Assembly: GCF_951801035.1 (NCBI RefSeq)
Contig: NZ_CATOKT010000002.1
Reading direction: 5' to 3' (one strand)
Length of the DNA: 64,000 nucleotides
Origin: Adlercreutzia sp910585575
GTDB lineage: Bacteria; Actinomycetota; Coriobacteriia; Coriobacteriales; Eggerthellaceae
The notes below the pieces were generated by a model, which saw only the letters and a list, made by a program, of their open reading frames with translations, was not told the DNA's origin and ran no database searches. Shown piece after piece: positions 47,958 to 56,770 of the stretch (position 1 is its first letter; each line of letters starts with the position of its first letter). The translations under genes and the position numbers were made by a program.

Positions 47958-49873
47958 CGTTTGCCTATCCAGCGACGGAGGCTGGTAGTGCGGCCGCTCT
48001 GCAGAACGTGACCTTCGAGATGCCTTCAGGATCCTTTACCGTGTTGGCAGGTGCGAGCGGCTGCGGGAAGACGACGTTGCTGCGGCTTATGAAGTCGGCT
48101 TTGGCGCCCCACGGAGCGCTTGAGGGTGGCGTCTTCTTCGACGGCCGTCCGCTCGGGGAGGTGCCAGCGCGCGAGCAAGCGGCACGCATCGGGTTCGTCA
48201 TGCAAATCCCCGAGGCCCAGCTGGTGTCGACCACGGTGTGGCATGAGTTGGCCTTCGGCTTAGAGAACCTCGGCGTAGCGCCGGCCGAGATGCGGCTGCG
48301 CGTGGCCGAGATGGCCAGCTTCTTCGGTATCGAACCCTGGTTTCGCCGCTCGGTGGACGAGCTGTCGGGCGGTCAGAAGCAGCTACTGAACTTGGCAGCG
48401 GTCATGGCGATGCATCCGGATGTGCTGTTGCTCGATGAACCGACGGCGCAGCTGGATCCTATCGCGGCCTCCGATTTCCTGGGTGCGGTGGCGAAGGTCA
48501 ATCGGGAGCTGGGCTGCACGGTGGTTATGGCCGAACACCGCCTGGACGAAGTGTTTCCGCTGGCCGACCAGGCGATTGTGCTGGATGAGGGGCAGCTGGT
48601 GGCTCAGGGCGAGCCGCGCCGAGTAACGCGCACGTTGTGGGAGCGGGGGAGCGCTTTGGCTCCGTCGCTGCCCGCGCCCGCGCAGGTGGCGCTGGGGGTG
48701 GAAGGCGACGATGGTCGGGAGCTTCCGCTGACGGTTCGCGAGGGACGGGGCTGGTTGAGGGACTGGCTATGTGAGCAGACGCGAAGCGTGGAAGGTGCTG
48801 CAATCACCTCGTCTGAAGACGTTTGTGGTGCTTTATCTGCGAGGGCTGCGAACAAAGCGGACATGGACGATAATCTCCGTCTATCTGCTCGCCAGGAAGC
48901 CGCTCAAGAGCACGGCACTGTATCTCCCGGCAATTCAGCTATGCTTGCTGGGGATATGAGGGCAGCTTCCGGCGAAGCAGCGCTCGAACTGCGCGATCTT
49001 TGGTTTCGCTACGACCGCGAGGAGAGAGATGTGTTGCGCGGGGCTTCGCTAACGGTGCCCGTGGGCTCGCTCTTCGCGCTGATGGGAGGCAATGGGGCCG
49101 GAAAGTCGACCTTGCTTCGGCTGGCGACAGGCTCGCTCCGCCCCTATCGCGGCAAGGTGCGCGTATTGGGCGCCAAGGTGGGCGGTCGCCGTGGCCGTGC
49201 GGTAGCAGGAGTTGCTCTTCTGCCGCAAGATCCCCGCAGTCTTTTCGCCCACGATACGGTGGCGCGAGAACTGGAGGAGATGCGACCGGTTTGGGAGGCC
49301 GCGAAGGCGTCGGCGAAGGCCGAGGGATCCACGGGGGATGTCTCCAAGGCGCCGTTGCCGCTCGGCGATAAAGCTCCCCGAGGGGCCTCAGGGGCGACGT
49401 CGGTGCCGAATGAGAAAGTTTCTTGGGAGGCGTATCGCCAGGCGGTTGCAGTCCAATGCGGCATCGAGAGCCTGATGGAGGCTCATCCCTTCGATTTGTC
49501 TGGCGGCGAGCAGCAGCGGGTGGCCCTGGCGAAGGTGCTCCTTGCTCGGCCGCGATTGCTGCTTTTGGACGAGCCGACGAAGAGCCTCGATGGTGCGCGC
49601 AAGGAATCGCTGGCAAAGCTTCTGCACTCATTGACGGCCCAGAGCATTACCGTGCTCATGGTGTCCCATGACGTGGAGTTTTGCGCTCGTCACGCCGATC
49701 GCGTGGCCCTGCTGTTCGATGGCGAAGTGGTTTCCGAGGGAGCTCCGCGGGGGTTCTTCGCCGCCAATAGCTTCTATACTACCGCGGCCAATCGCATGAG
49801 CCGCGGCCTGCTGCCTGACTGCATCACGGTAGACGACGTAGTGCGCGGCTGCAGCGAGGGGAGGGCTTCGTGA
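47930..49873 (+). CDS. double-ATPase ECF subunit (two EcfA domains in one chain)
   Basis: 647 aa. Domain 1 (about 1-235) has Walker A GASGCGKTTLLRL, Q loop GFVMQIPEAQLVSTTVWHEL, signature LSGGQKQLLNLAAVMAMH and Walker B VLLLDEPTAQLD. Domain 2 (about 350-600) has GGNGAGKSTLLRL, signature LSGGEQQRVALAKVLLAR and LLLLDEPTKSLD. A low-complexity linker of about 80 residues joins them. The fusion replaces the EcfA1/EcfA2 pair encoded separately in the riboflavin module. GGAGGTGATCCG gives a strong start. Confidence 0.92.
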   Translation: MALYRIEHLTFAYPATEAGSAAALQNVTFEMPSGSFTVLAGASGCGKTTLLRLMKSALAPHGALEGGVFFDGRPLGEVPAREQAARIGFVMQIPEAQLVSTTVWHELAFGLENLGVAPAEMRLRVAEMASFFGIEPWFRRSVDELSGGQKQLLNLAAVMAMHPDVLLLDEPTAQLDPIAASDFLGAVAKVNRELGCTVVMAEHRLDEVFPLADQAIVLDEGQLVAQGEPRRVTRTLWERGSALAPSLPAPAQVALGVEGDDGRELPLTVREGRGWLRDWLCEQTRSVEGAAITSSEDVCGALSARAANKADMDDNLRLSARQEAAQEHGTVSPGNSAMLAGDMRAASGEAALELRDLWFRYDREERDVLRGASLTVPVGSLFALMGGNGAGKSTLLRLATGSLRPYRGKVRVLGAKVGGRRGRAVAGVALLPQDPRSLFAHDTVARELEEMRPVWEAAKASAKAEGSTGDVSKAPLPLGDKAPRGASGATSVPNEKVSWEAYRQAVAVQCGIESLMEAHPFDLSGGEQQRVALAKVLLARPRLLLLDEPTKSLDGARKESLAKLLHSLTAQSITVLMVSHDVEFCARHADRVALLFDGEVVSEGAPRGFFAANSFYTTAANRMSRGLLPDCITVDDVVRGCSEGRAS

Positions 49874-50577
49874 AAGCCGCGCTGGCAGGGGCGCTTGGGC
49901 TCTCGGTGCTTATTGTGACAGCGGGGGCGTGGCTGGGGCTCAACTACTATCTGATCAGCACTTTAGTGGTGCTTTGCGCCCTGGCGCCCTTCTTCGTCGA
50001 TCTTGAACGGCGCAAGCCCGAAGCGCGAGAGCTCGTGGTGCTGGCAACGCTCATTGCCCTCGCCGTAATAGCCCGCGTGGCTTTCGCGCCCATTCCGCAT
50101 TTCAAGCCCACCATGGCTATCGTAATGATTGCCGGCATGGCCTTCGGGGGCCGCACCGGGTTTTTGGTGGGAGCCGGCGCCATGCTGGTGAGCAACCTGC
50201 TATTCGGCCAGGGGCCGTGGACCCCCTGGCAGATGCTGGCGTTCGGTACGGGCGGTTTGGCGGCAGGGGTGGCAACGGATACCCTGGTACGGCGCGGGCT
50301 CGTCAAGCGAGGCGCCCTTACCTGGCGGCAGCGCCTCGCGCTAGCGGCGGGAGGATTTCTCCTGGTGGTGTGCGTAGCAGGCCCGCTGCTCGACACCTGT
50401 TCGCTCTTCATGATGATAACCGCCATAACCCCGGCCAGTGCCGCCGCCATCTACCTGGCGGGCCTGCCTGTCAACGTCATCCATGGCGCCGCCACGTTCC
50501 TGACGCTGCTGCTTCTAGCCAACCCGCTCCTACGCATCCTCAATCGCGTCCGCGTAAAGTACGGTCTGTTGGGGTAG
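49870..50577 (+). CDS. cbrT: ECF S component, CbrT-like cobalamin-binding membrane protein
   Basis: 235 aa, about six TM helices. ARELVVLATLIALAVIARVA, then PHFKPTMAIVMIAGMAFGGR and LFGQGPWTPWQMLAFGTGGL, resemble CbrT-type S components that bind cobalamin, and the cobalamin riboswitch at the head of the operon agrees. The GTG start overlaps the ATPase stop (GTGA). The gene order T-A-A-S makes a self-contained importer distinct from the FecCD-type ABC system at 19.2-22.2 kb. Confidence 0.82.
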   Translation: MKAALAGALGLSVLIVTAGAWLGLNYYLISTLVVLCALAPFFVDLERRKPEARELVVLATLIALAVIARVAFAPIPHFKPTMAIVMIAGMAFGGRTGFLVGAGAMLVSNLLFGQGPWTPWQMLAFGTGGLAAGVATDTLVRRGLVKRGALTWRQRLALAAGGFLLVVCVAGPLLDTCSLFMMITAITPASAAAIYLAGLPVNVIHGAATFLTLLLLANPLLRILNRVRVKYGLLG

Positions 50578-50641
50578 CTGTGGATTTTGCCGCTGTGTCC
50601 GCGATGGGCCCATTGGTTCGGTTGCGCTTAGGTCACCGTGA

Positions 50642-50647
50642 TACAAT
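50642..50647 (+). promoter_or_regulatory. -10 box before the small gene/Fic pair
   Basis: TACAAT lies 31 nt before the start of the 64-residue protein gene. No good -35 hexamer is found at 16-18 bp. Confidence 0.4.
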
Positions 50648-50678
50648 ACTTTGCATTATTTGTAGCGAAGGAGGTCAG

Positions 50679-50873
50679 ATGAGGCTCTGGGAGGATGCTA
50701 ATAGGCGCCTGTATACCGACGAGCAGCTTCTTCGCCATGTGGCCCATTTCGGGTCTCTGGAAGCAGCCTTGGAGCAGGGTAATATTCGACTTGTCGCCGA
50801 ATCTTCCCCAAAGGTGTCACGTGGTGCCAAGGGCCAGCGTCGTCGTCTTTCTGACTATTTGGAAGGGGAGTAG
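50679..50873 (+). CDS. small protein encoded directly upstream of fic
   Basis: 64 aa, charged, no membrane segment. It begins MRLWEDANRRLYTDEQLLRH and has a helical middle (FGSLEAALEQGNIRL), ending in a basic segment and LSDYLEGE. AAGGAGG 6 nt before the ATG makes translation likely. It is separated from the Fic start by 4 nt, so the two are coupled. Antitoxin or substrate-adaptor roles are possible from position only; I do not recognise the family and do not see the VbhA-type inhibitory motif. Confidence 0.7.
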   Translation: MRLWEDANRRLYTDEQLLRHVAHFGSLEAALEQGNIRLVAESSPKVSRGAKGQRRRLSDYLEGE

Positions 50874-50877
50874 CGCG

Positions 50878-51738
50878 GTGGCGATAGATTTGCTCAAAGA
50901 GGCGTGCGCCGAACTTGAACAAGCGTGGCGCACTCTTGCGGCTGACCAGCGCACCTTCCTGCTCGATCGCTTCAAGGTGCGTTACTCCTTCAACTCCGGC
51001 AACATCGAGAACCCTGAGATCACCTATCACGATACGGCAGAAGTCTTCGATGAGAACGGCGTGTCGAACTTTACGGGCGATGTGCGTACCATTTACGAGA
51101 TCAACAACCTCAAAAACGCATGGAAGTGGCTCGAGGACGCGTTGGTCGAAGGGGTTCCCCTCGATGAAGGGCTCGTTTTGGATGCTCACCGTGTGCTCAC
51201 GCGCGGAACCTACGACGATGCGCGCTGGGCCAAGGGGGAACGGCCGGGGACCTTCAAGAAAGGCGACTACCGCGTGGCCGATGACGTGGGCGCTGCGCCG
51301 GAGGAGGTGTCCGCGCTCGTGGCGTCACTGCTTGACGAGGTCAACGAGGCGATGGCTGCCCCCGGTGCGGAGGGGAATGCCCTCACGATCGCCGCCTACC
51401 TTCACGCCGACCTTGTCGACATTCACCCCTTTGCAGATGGCAACGGTCGAACGGCTCGCCTACTTATGAATCTGGCGCTCATGCGCCTCGGTGCTCCGCC
51501 GTGCTCCATTAGCACCGATGATCGTCTGGCCTATTTCGGCGCTCTTGACGCCTATCATGACGAGGGCGACCTGGTTCCTTTTCGTCGGTTTTGCGAAGCT
51601 CAGCTGGTAAAGACCTGGGAATCCTTGCTCGTGCGCGAGGGCTTTGCCGAAATATCTGCTCCTCGGAAAACTCGGTTCGACACCATGAGCAAAGCCGAAA
51701 TCAAACGAGATCGCCTGGCATCCAGAGGGGAGATGTGA
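50878..51738 (+). CDS. Fic family protein (AMPylator-type)
   Basis: 286 aa. HPFADGNGRTAR at 183-194 is the complete Fic active-site motif (HPFx[D/E]GNGRxxR), with catalytic H183. Residues 40-45 read SGNIEN, fitting the inhibitory (S/T)xxxE(G/N) helix of class II Fic proteins, whose glutamate blocks ATP. It would therefore be self-inhibited and AMPylate or similarly modify a protein when released. The GTG start has GGGGAG upstream. Confidence 0.88.
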   Translation: MAIDLLKEACAELEQAWRTLAADQRTFLLDRFKVRYSFNSGNIENPEITYHDTAEVFDENGVSNFTGDVRTIYEINNLKNAWKWLEDALVEGVPLDEGLVLDAHRVLTRGTYDDARWAKGERPGTFKKGDYRVADDVGAAPEEVSALVASLLDEVNEAMAAPGAEGNALTIAAYLHADLVDIHPFADGNGRTARLLMNLALMRLGAPPCSISTDDRLAYFGALDAYHDEGDLVPFRRFCEAQLVKTWESLLVREGFAEISAPRKTRFDTMSKAEIKRDRLASRGEM

Positions 51739-52069
51739 GGCGATTGCCTTTAGTTCTTTGTGGATTCCAGCGACGTGGACCGCTTTGTCCCAACGCCACT
51801 CTCGCTTCAGCCTGCAATCCATGCAAAACTCACGGTTTGTTCGCACCTGGCGAGGGCGGCGGCTGGTATGATGGCTTGCGAAATAAACGGAGATTTGTCT
51901 GAGCCTGTTCGCATGTGAATCGCACCTCAATCGCACTGGAACCACATTCGATTCCCGCTCGCTTGGTCCGCCCCTGTGAGGGTCACTGGACCGATAGACA
52001 CGAGAGACGCGCACGACCGGGTCGCCCTGGCTCCGTGCGCCGCAGCCTGAACGAAGGGGTTTAGCACGC
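51739..52069 (+). other. intergenic region before dnaE
   Basis: 331 bp without a convincing gene; the short ORF here has poor composition and no ribosome site. It contains an extended -10 box (51864-51872) and a weak hairpin GGTCC/GGACC (about 51966-51993). No terminator with a T tract follows the Fic gene. Confidence 0.55.
51864..51872 (+). promoter_or_regulatory. extended -10 promoter of dnaE
   Basis: TGGTATGAT fits TGnTATAAT with one change. It would give a leader of about 190 nt before the dnaE ATG. No -35 box at the right distance is seen. Confidence 0.45.
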
Positions 52070-55000
52070 ATGGCATTCGTACACCTGCATAACCACACGG
52101 AATACTCTCTGCTCGACGGATTGACGCACATCAAAGACATGGTGCGTCGTGCCGCCGACCTCGACATGCCCGCCGTTGCCGTTACCGATCACGGCGTTAT
52201 GTCCGGTATGGTGGAGCTCTCCGACGCCTGCGATGCCGTGGAGAAGGAAACCGGCAAGCGCGTGAAGCCCATCTTCGGCTGCGAGGTGTACTTCACCGTT
52301 GACGAGAGCCTGCGCAAGGACGTGAAGCCGAAGCTCTACCACTTGCTGCTGCTGGCCAAGACCAACGAGGGCTACCATAACCTGCTGAAGCTGGTCAGCG
52401 AGTCCCACGTGGACAACTTCTACTACAAGCCCCGCACCACCTTCTCCATGCTGCAGAAGTACGGCAAGGGCATCATCGGCTCCTCGGCCTGTATTGCCGG
52501 CGTTATCCCGAAGCTGCTCGACCAGGGCCGCTTCGATGACGCCGTGGAGTGGGCCAAGAAGTTCGCCAGCTGCTTTGAGCCCGGCGACTTCTACATCGAG
52601 CTGCAGAATCAGGGCATCCGCACCGACGCCGGCTTTACCCAGACCGAGCTCAACCATCAGCTGACGAAGGTGGCCCAGGCCGCCGGCTTGAAGACCATTG
52701 CCACCAACGACTTCCACTACCTACTGAAGGAAGACGCGGTGGCCCAGGACATCATGCTCTGCATCGGCACCGGCTCCACGGTGAACGAGACCAAGCGCAT
52801 GAAGTTCGAGAACGACCAGTTCTACATGAAGACCGAAGAGGAAATGCGCGAGGCTATGCGCGATTTCCCCGAGGCCTGCGACAACACGGTGGAAGTGGCG
52901 GCCAAGTGCGACGTTACCCTGGAGCGCGAGCCCATTCTGCCAAAGTTCCCCCTGCCCGAGGGCGAGACCGAAGAATCGTGGTTTCGCAAGCGCGTGCAGG
53001 AGGGCCTGGAGAAGCGCTACGGCGTGCCCGTGCCCGAGCGCGAGCAGAAGCAGGCTGACTACGAGATGGGCATCATCATCCAGCAGGGCTTCCCAGCCTA
53101 CTTCCTTATTGTGCAGGAGTACATCGAGTGGGCCCGCTCCCAGGGCATTGGCGTGGGCCCGGGCCGTGGCTCGGCCGCTGGCGCCATCGTGGCCTACGCC
53201 ATGGGCATCACCGACTTGGACCCCATGCCCAACGGCCTCATGTTCGAGCGCTTCCTTTCTCCCGAACGTGTGGAGATGCCCGATATCGACGTCGACTTCG
53301 AGCAGGGGCGCCGCGAAGAGGTTATCAACCACATCAAGGACGTCTACGGCGAGGACCACGTGTCCCAGGTGATCACCTTCGGCACGCTGCAGGCTAAGAA
53401 TGCCGTGCGCGACTCGGCGCGCGTGCTGGACTACCCCTACGGCGTGGGCGACCGCATCTGCAAGATGATCGGCGACGAGCTGGGTGTCACCATCGACAAG
53501 GCGCTCGACACCAATCCCGACCTCAAGAAGGCCTACGACACCGAAGAGGACGTGAAGCGCATCATCGACGCGGCGCGCTCCATCGAGGGCCACGTGCGCG
53601 GCGAGGGCGTGCACGCCTGCGCTACCATCATTTGCCGCGACCCCATGTCCGACCACGTGCCCATGAAGCGCGACACCAAGGGCGGCGGCATCATCACCCA
53701 GTACGACGGCCATTACACGCCGGACCTGGGCCTGCTCAAGATGGACTTCCTGGGTCTGCGCACCCTGGACGTGCTGTCCATTGCCTGCAAGAACATCGAG
53801 GAGCGCTTCGGCACGAAGATTATTCCCGAGGAAATCCCCACTGACGACGAGAAGGCCTTCCGCCTCATGCAGTCGGGCAACATGGACGGCCTGTTCCAGG
53901 TGGAGGGCGCGCTGTACGTGAGCCTTTTCAAACGCCTGCCTCCCAAGCAGTTCTCCGACGTCGTGGCTTCCATCGCCCTGAACCGTCCTGGCCCGTTGGA
54001 GTCCGGCATGGTGGAGGACTACATTGCCGCCGCTAAGAATCCGGCCAACGTGCACTACTACGACGATCGCCTGCGTCCCATTCTGGAAGAGACCCACGGC
54101 ACCATGGTCTACCAAGAGCAGATCATGCAGATCTCCATGGTCATGAGCGGCTTTTCCGCCGGCAAGTCCGACAAGCTGCGCAAGGCCATGGGTAAGAAGA
54201 AGCTGGACATCATGCGTCAGCTGCAGGCCGACTGGGATTCCGGTGCCGTGGAGAACGGCTATTCGCTCGAGGTGGCCCAGCAAATTTGGGCCGACGCCGA
54301 GAAGTTCGCGAAGTACGCCTTCAACAAATCGCACTCGGCCGCCTACGCCATCCTGGTGATGCGCACGGCCTGGCTGAAGGCCCATTATCCCCATGAGTTC
54401 ATGGCCGCCGTGCTGACCAGTTACATGGGCAACACCGACCGCCTCATCCGCTACATTGCCAGCTGCAACAAGAACGGCACGCCGGTATTGCCGCCGGACA
54501 TCAACGCCTCGCGCGCCGAGTTCACCCCCGTTGAGGAGGGTATTCGCTTCGGCCTGGTGGGCGTGCGCGGCGTGGGCAAGAACGTGGCCGACGAAATCAT
54601 CGCCGAGCGCGAGGCCAACGGGCCCTTCACCTCGCTCCATGATTTCGTGAACCGCCTGGATTCGAAGTGCTACAACCGCAAGACGCTGGAATCACTCATC
54701 AAGGGCGGTGCCTTCGACTCCACGGGCTACACGCGCAAGCAGCTCATGTACTTCGTGGACGAGACGCCGCTTCTGGAAGGAGCCGCCAAGCGCCAGAAGG
54801 ACCGCGACAACGGCCAGGTGTCCATGTTCGACATGTTCGCCGACGACGCTGACTCCGGCTTCCAGGAGGACGTGCCCGAGCCCGATGGCGTGGAATGGGA
54901 CAAGCGCACCAAGCTGGCCTACGAGAAGGAGATCATGAAGATCTACGTCAGCGAGCACCCGCTGCAGCCCTACGAGGGCACGCTGGCGCGCCTGTCGAAG

Positions 55001-55528
55001 TTCACCATGGGCGACCTGTCCGAGCGCACGAAGGAAATTCGCAACGCGGTGTTCGTGGGTATGATCTCGAATGTGGTGGTGAAGCTGACGAAGCGCGGCA
55101 CCAAGATGGCCACCTTCACCCTGGAGGACACCACGGGCTCCATCGAGTGCATCTGCTTCAAGTACGACGACTTCGCCGAGGTCATCCAGGAGGATGTCAT
55201 CGCGAAGATCAAGGGCAAGTTCGAAAGCGGCGATCGCGGCAACCAGATTATGGCCTTCGAGCTGGAGGCGCTGGAGCTGAACGAGGAGGACGCGCGCCCG
55301 AGCCACTTGGAGCTGTCGGTGCCGTCCCGCGCCTTCGACCAGAATCGCTCGGCGGGGCTCAATCGCATCCTGCGCTCCTATCCGGGACGCGATGGGGTGG
55401 TGCTCATGGTGCAGCAGGCCGACGGCCGCAAGTTTCGCGCCGAGCTGCCCGTGTCGGTGGACGCCCAGTCGCCCATCCTGAAGGCCGAGATCCGCGACCT
55501 GTTCGGCCCCGAGGCCATGATTGCGTAG
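52070..55528 (+). CDS. dnaE: DNA polymerase III subunit alpha
   Basis: 1152 aa, full length for DnaE. FVHLHNHTEYSLLDGLTHIK is the N-terminal PHP domain. GVGPGRGSAAGAIVAYAMGI, then MPDIDVDFEQGRREEVINHI, give the palm with the catalytic aspartates (DIDVD plus a later one). GVRGVGKNVADEIIAEREAN is the helix-hairpin-helix tandem and VKLTKRGTKMATFTLEDTTG the OB fold. It is the replicative polymerase. Family 1 element C begins 6 nt after its stop codon. Confidence 0.97.
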   Translation: MAFVHLHNHTEYSLLDGLTHIKDMVRRAADLDMPAVAVTDHGVMSGMVELSDACDAVEKETGKRVKPIFGCEVYFTVDESLRKDVKPKLYHLLLLAKTNEGYHNLLKLVSESHVDNFYYKPRTTFSMLQKYGKGIIGSSACIAGVIPKLLDQGRFDDAVEWAKKFASCFEPGDFYIELQNQGIRTDAGFTQTELNHQLTKVAQAAGLKTIATNDFHYLLKEDAVAQDIMLCIGTGSTVNETKRMKFENDQFYMKTEEEMREAMRDFPEACDNTVEVAAKCDVTLEREPILPKFPLPEGETEESWFRKRVQEGLEKRYGVPVPEREQKQADYEMGIIIQQGFPAYFLIVQEYIEWARSQGIGVGPGRGSAAGAIVAYAMGITDLDPMPNGLMFERFLSPERVEMPDIDVDFEQGRREEVINHIKDVYGEDHVSQVITFGTLQAKNAVRDSARVLDYPYGVGDRICKMIGDELGVTIDKALDTNPDLKKAYDTEEDVKRIIDAARSIEGHVRGEGVHACATIICRDPMSDHVPMKRDTKGGGIITQYDGHYTPDLGLLKMDFLGLRTLDVLSIACKNIEERFGTKIIPEEIPTDDEKAFRLMQSGNMDGLFQVEGALYVSLFKRLPPKQFSDVVASIALNRPGPLESGMVEDYIAAAKNPANVHYYDDRLRPILEETHGTMVYQEQIMQISMVMSGFSAGKSDKLRKAMGKKKLDIMRQLQADWDSGAVENGYSLEVAQQIWADAEKFAKYAFNKSHSAAYAILVMRTAWLKAHYPHEFMAAVLTSYMGNTDRLIRYIASCNKNGTPVLPPDINASRAEFTPVEEGIRFGLVGVRGVGKNVADEIIAEREANGPFTSLHDFVNRLDSKCYNRKTLESLIKGGAFDSTGYTRKQLMYFVDETPLLEGAAKRQKDRDNGQVSMFDMFADDADSGFQEDVPEPDGVEWDKRTKLAYEKEIMKIYVSEHPLQPYEGTLARLSKFTMGDLSERTKEIRNAVFVGMISNVVVKLTKRGTKMATFTLEDTTGSIECICFKYDDFAEVIQEDVIAKIKGKFESGDRGNQIMAFELEALELNEEDARPSHLELSVPSRAFDQNRSAGLNRILRSYPGRDGVVLMVQQADGRKFRAELPVSVDAQSPILKAEIRDLFGPEAMIA

Positions 55529-55533
55529 GGCGT

Positions 55534-55685
55534 TCCGTGCGCCCTGGCGGGACGCACGGACTGCTCGACGCTGCGAGGCTCTGGCGCATTTCATCTTCAC
55601 CCTTGTTTCGCACACGGCGTTGGCGAAGCCAACTTGGTGCGAAGGCGGGCGAATCTGAAACGCGCCAGAGCCTCTCGCTGACTTT
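55534..55685 (+). repeat. family 1 structured intergenic element, copy C
   Basis: The first hairpin has TCCGTGCG (55534-55541)/CGCACGGA (55553-55560) plus CCC/GGG with a bulged A around loop TGGC, the same layout as copy B. The linker CTCGACGCTGCG follows. The long hairpin pairs AGGCTCTGGCGC (55576-55587)/GCGCCAGAGCCT (55662-55673), TTTCA/TGAAA, TTCGCAC (55607-55613)/GTGCGAA (55637-55643) and GTTGGC-GAA-GCCAAC (55619-55633). It ends CTCGCTGACTTTG. Stem sequences differ almost entirely from A and B. Confidence 0.85.
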
Positions 55686-55707
55686 GCCACGACAAGTGAG
55701 GTTGAGA

Positions 55708-56556
55708 ATGATGGCCGAAGAACTAATTCATCGCCCTACATTGGAGGAGCGGGCTGCTGAGTGCGCTCGCGAGGTGACGCTGTCGGCGACGGTGTCCTAT
55801 AACGGGGCGCCTTTCGCCGGCTTTGCGAAGCAGCCGGGGCAGCTGACGGTGCAGGGCGAGCTGGAGCAGGCCTTGGCGCTGCTGTTCCGCCGTCCCGTGG
55901 ACGTGGTGTGCGCCGGACGTACCGACGCCGGGGTGCATGCCCGCGGCCAGGTGGTGTCCTTCGAGGTGGATCGCGATGAGCTGCGCGGGCGTGCCCTGCG
56001 CACCCTGCGCAAGTCGCTTAACGCCCTGACCCACGACGACATGGTGGTGCGCGTGGTGGAAGAGCGGCCGCAGGGCTTCTCGGCCCGCTTCGATGCGGAG
56101 TGGCGCGAGTACAAGTATTTTCTGGCTACCGGGGAGACGCCGCCGGTGTTCACGGCGGCTACCTCGTGGTTCGTGGGGCCGAACTTGGATGTGGCCGCCA
56201 TGGAGGCCGGCGCCCGGCACCTTATCGGCGAGCACGACTTCAAGAGCTTTTGCATGGCCGCCTCGGCTGTCGGCAAGCCCACGTGTCGTAACGTGAGTGA
56301 GATTTCGTTTGCGGCGGCCGATATTATGGGCGAGCCTCACCGCATCATCACGGTGCGCGGCAATGCGTTTCTGCACTCCATGGTGCGCACTATCGTGGGC
56401 ACGCTGGTGATGGTGGGGCGCGGCCAGCGCACGCCGGACTGGGTGGCCGAGGTGCTGGCGGCGTGCGATCGCCAGGCGGCGGGGGAGAATGCCCCGGCCC
56501 AGGGTCTCGTGTTCTGGTCGGTGCACTACGGGGACGAGGCGTTGCCGCTGGGCTAG
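55708..56556 (+). CDS. truA: tRNA pseudouridine(38-40) synthase
   Basis: 282 aa. VSYNGAPFAGFAKQPGQLTV, then CAGRTDAGVHARGQVVSFEV with catalytic D73, RSLNAL-type KSLNALTHDDMVV and AFLHSMVRTIVGTLVMVGRG are the TruA motifs. It isomerises uridines 38-40 in the anticodon arm. GTGAGG precedes ATG at 55708; ATG at 55711 is equally possible. An in-frame ATG far upstream overlaps dnaE and is rejected. Confidence 0.95.
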   Translation: MMAEELIHRPTLEERAAECAREVTLSATVSYNGAPFAGFAKQPGQLTVQGELEQALALLFRRPVDVVCAGRTDAGVHARGQVVSFEVDRDELRGRALRTLRKSLNALTHDDMVVRVVEERPQGFSARFDAEWREYKYFLATGETPPVFTAATSWFVGPNLDVAAMEAGARHLIGEHDFKSFCMAASAVGKPTCRNVSEISFAAADIMGEPHRIITVRGNAFLHSMVRTIVGTLVMVGRGQRTPDWVAEVLAACDRQAAGENAPAQGLVFWSVHYGDEALPLG

Positions 56557-56680
56557 GGCCTCGGCGTCCCTTGGCGTCCTTCTGCTGTCGCAGGTCCTGG
56601 GCATTACGGGGTATACGATCACTTCGGAAGAGCCAGCATATACCACTACCTCTTGTTTATTTCCCCAGGGCAGTCGGCCG

Positions 56681-56689
56681 TGCTATGAT
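56681..56689 (+). promoter_or_regulatory. extended -10 promoter of the aldo/keto reductase gene
   Basis: TGCTATGAT (TGnTATGAT) lies 82 nt before the chosen ATG, after an AT-richer stretch. No clear -35 box is visible. Confidence 0.4.
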
Positions 56690-56770
56690 GGCGACACGGT
56701 ATTTTGCGCGGCCGCACAAGAGGCTGCGCGTCTCAGGCGCGAGGGCTGGCGCGCCATGAAGGGGGCTGCT

